From: SZUA-38 sp965212525
GTDB lineage: Bacteria; Pseudomonadota; Gammaproteobacteria; Xanthomonadales; SZUA-38
NCBI GenBank assembly: GCA_965212525.1
Contig: CBDBVC010000045.1
Span: forward strand, 62,001 to 126,000
Direction of reading: 5' to 3'
Length of the DNA: 64,000 nucleotides
Under the pieces are notes generated by a model. That model ran no database searches and was not told the DNA's origin. It was given only the letters and a program-made list of their open reading frames with translations. This document shows positions 62,629 through 64,000 of this stretch, piece after piece (the first letter of the stretch is position 1; every line of letters begins with the position of its first letter). A program made the position numbers and the translations under genes.

Positions 62629-63687
62629 ATGAGCGAAAACGGCACGACAGATCCCATCCGGCTGACACAGTACAGCCATGGTGCTGGCTGCGGCTGCAAG
62701 ATTGCACCCGATGTGCTCGAGAAAATCGTGCAGAGCGAGTTCAATGTACCCGACGACGCGCAACTGATCGTCGGCAACAGCAGCAAGGACGATGCCGCCG
62801 TCTATGACCTGGGCAACAACCAGGCGGTGATCAGCACCACCGACTTCTTCATGCCGATTGTCGATGACCCCTTCGACTTCGGGCGAGTTGCCCTCACCAA
62901 TGCCATCAGCGATATCTATGCCATGGGCGGCGAGCCGCTGGTGGCCATCGCCATACTGGGCTGGCCCATCGATACCTTGCCAGCCGAGGTGGCTGCCGAG
63001 GTGGTTGATGGTGGACGACAGGCCTGTCGCGAAGCCGGCATCATTCTGGCCGGTGGTCACAGCATCGATGCACCCGAACCGATCTTCGGTGGTGCCATCA
63101 CCGGCCGCATCGATCTGGACTGCCTCAAGTGCAATGACCAGGCCGAGATCGATGATCACATCTACCTGACCAAACCCCTGGGTGTCGGCATTCTCACCAC
63201 CGCCGAAAAGCAGGGCAAGCTCAAACCCGAACACGTTGGGCTGGCGCTGGACACCATGTGCCAGATGAATTCGGCAGGCTTCCGTTTCGGTCAGCTTGAA
63301 AGCATCAATGCCATGACCGATGTCACCGGCTTCGGGCTGCTGGGCCATCTGCTGGAAGTCTGTCAGGGCAGTAGCGTCGAGGCCGAACTCGATGTCTCGA
63401 AGATACCCCGTCTGGATGGTGTCGATGATTACATTGCTGCCGGTGCCGTTCCCGGTGGCACCCATCGCAATCATCAGAGCTATGGTGAACACGCCAGCGA
63501 GATGAGCGAGCACGACAAGGCCATCCTGTGCGACCCGCAAACCAGCGGCGGCCTGCTGGTGACGGTCAGTGATGAGGAGCTGGATGAATTTCACGATTGC
63601 CTGGCGCAGCACGAGATCGAAGCCAGTTTCATCGGACGAATCACCCGGCCAACCGAAGGGCCGACCATCAGGTTGATTACGACTTAA
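62629..63687 (+). CDS. selD: Selenide, water dikinase (selenophosphate synthase)
   Basis: The 352-residue protein has the N-terminal GAGCGCKI with the catalytic Cys21 and Lys24 (Cys form, no selenocysteine codon), DDAAVYDL, SDIYAMGGEPLVAI and LCDPQTSGGLL. It makes selenophosphate from selenide and ATP. The stop TAA shares an A with the ATG of selU (TAATG). Confidence 0.97.
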   Translation: MSENGTTDPIRLTQYSHGAGCGCKIAPDVLEKIVQSEFNVPDDAQLIVGNSSKDDAAVYDLGNNQAVISTTDFFMPIVDDPFDFGRVALTNAISDIYAMGGEPLVAIAILGWPIDTLPAEVAAEVVDGGRQACREAGIILAGGHSIDAPEPIFGGAITGRIDLDCLKCNDQAEIDDHIYLTKPLGVGILTTAEKQGKLKPEHVGLALDTMCQMNSAGFRFGQLESINAMTDVTGFGLLGHLLEVCQGSSVEAELDVSKIPRLDGVDDYIAAGAVPGGTHRNHQSYGEHASEMSEHDKAILCDPQTSGGLLVTVSDEELDEFHDCLAQHEIEASFIGRITRPTEGPTIRLITT

Positions 63688-64000
63688 TGGGACGCAAGGT
63701 TGATCAATACCTGGAGGTCTTTCGATCTGGCGCGCCCCTGCTCGATGTTCGGGCACCGGTTGAATTTTCCCGTGGCAGTTTTCCCGGGGCAGTGAACCTG
63801 CCGCTGCTGTCGGATGAACAGCGCGAAATGATCGGCATCACTTTCAAGAACGAGGGTCAGCAGGCCGCGGTCGATCTGGGATACCAGCTCATCTCGGGCG
63901 ATCTGAAACTGCGGCGCATTCATGCATGGGCCGAATTCTGCCGCGAACACCCGGACGGATACCTCTATTGTTTCCGTGGCGGCATGCGCTCGAAAATCGT
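63687..64000 (+). CDS. selU: tRNA 2-selenouridine synthase, 3' end outside window
   Basis: The first 104 residues show a rhodanese domain with LLDVRAPVEFSRGSFPGAVNLP and the active Cys in YCFRGGMRS, the SelU (MnmH) signature. The enzyme replaces sulfur with selenium at U34 of tRNA using selenophosphate from SelD. The two overlap by one base and are translationally coupled. The P-loop domain lies past the window edge. Confidence 0.92.
   Translation, partial: MGRKVDQYLEVFRSGAPLLDVRAPVEFSRGSFPGAVNLPLLSDEQREMIGITFKNEGQQAAVDLGYQLISGDLKLRRIHAWAEFCREHPDGYLYCFRGGMRSKI

Noticed and set aside
62629..63687. Selenocysteine codon in selD
   Set aside because: The active position reads Cys (GAGCGCK) with no in-frame TGA.
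1..64000. CRISPR array, rRNA or tRNA genes
   Set aside because: No regularly spaced repeats and no recognisable rRNA or tRNA sequence were seen; a dedicated scan could still find a tRNA missed by eye.

Overview
The window is a bacterial chromosome segment that includes the replication origin. The core block rpmH-rnpA-yidC-mnmE (minus strand) facing dnaA-dnaN-recF-gyrB (plus strand), with glyQS, a complete cbb3 oxidase operon, secB-gpsA, rpoH, envC and selD-selU, points to a gammaproteobacterium that respires oxygen at low concentration. One secreted protein ends in an IFSDGFEG-type tail, which I associate with Xanthomonadales/Chromatiales-like lineages. I cannot name the genus.

Layout. (1) Bases 1-13,300 are an accessory region of small, mostly minus-strand genes: membrane or secreted proteins of unknown function, an XRE-type regulator fused to a membrane domain, an ATP-grasp protein, a rhomboid that lacks its catalytic His and Asn, a methyltransferase, an alpha/alpha-toroid protein, GNAT, redoxin, TPR and beta-propeller proteins, and a divergent NmrA/LysR pair. 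(2) Bases 13,422-19,268 look like an integron gene-cassette array with no integrase in the window (a CALIN): short, AT-richer, promoterless minus-strand genes, each followed by a palindromic attC-like site whose R'' end usually overlaps the stop codon. The cargo is rich in families known from toxin immunity (SUKH/SMI1, CdiI_2-like, DUF4304-like) plus two nuclease-like proteins. A complete IS3-family element (17,674-18,869) sits in the array between fragments of two unrelated genes. (3) Bases 19,335-22,201 hold a small membrane protein, a large secreted protein of unknown function, and a gene overlapping the end of mnmE. (4) Bases 22,198-33,362 are the origin region. Perfect DnaA boxes lie on both sides of dnaA, with the best box cluster and an AT-rich tract between dnaA and dnaN. 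Two parS sites lie inside recF. A duplicated repeat block lies between mnmE and yidC. (5) Bases 33,480-37,749 carry glyQ-glyS, a degenerate HAD protein where gmhB often sits, and plsC. (6) Bases 38,006-42,017 carry a PilB/GspE-type ATPase, a secreted protein, a methyltransferase and a YegP-family protein. (7) Bases 42,057-50,465 are a tightly overlapped minus-strand operon, ccoNOQP - small membrane protein - ccoGHIS - SafE-type exporter: oxidase subunits plus copper and heme maturation. (8) Bases 50,729-64,000 carry rpoH, a 2-Cys peroxiredoxin, envC, yibN-like, secB, gpsA, a KefB-type antiporter, an M14 carboxypeptidase, a DUF1028 protein, gpmA, selD and the start of selU.

How they work together: the origin block couples initiation (DnaA), clamp loading (DnaN), repair (RecF), supercoiling (GyrB) and ParB-based segregation (parS). 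The cco operon contains structural subunits and all dedicated assembly factors. SelD with SelU implies 2-selenouridine in tRNA. The cassette array is the most distinctive accessory system here.
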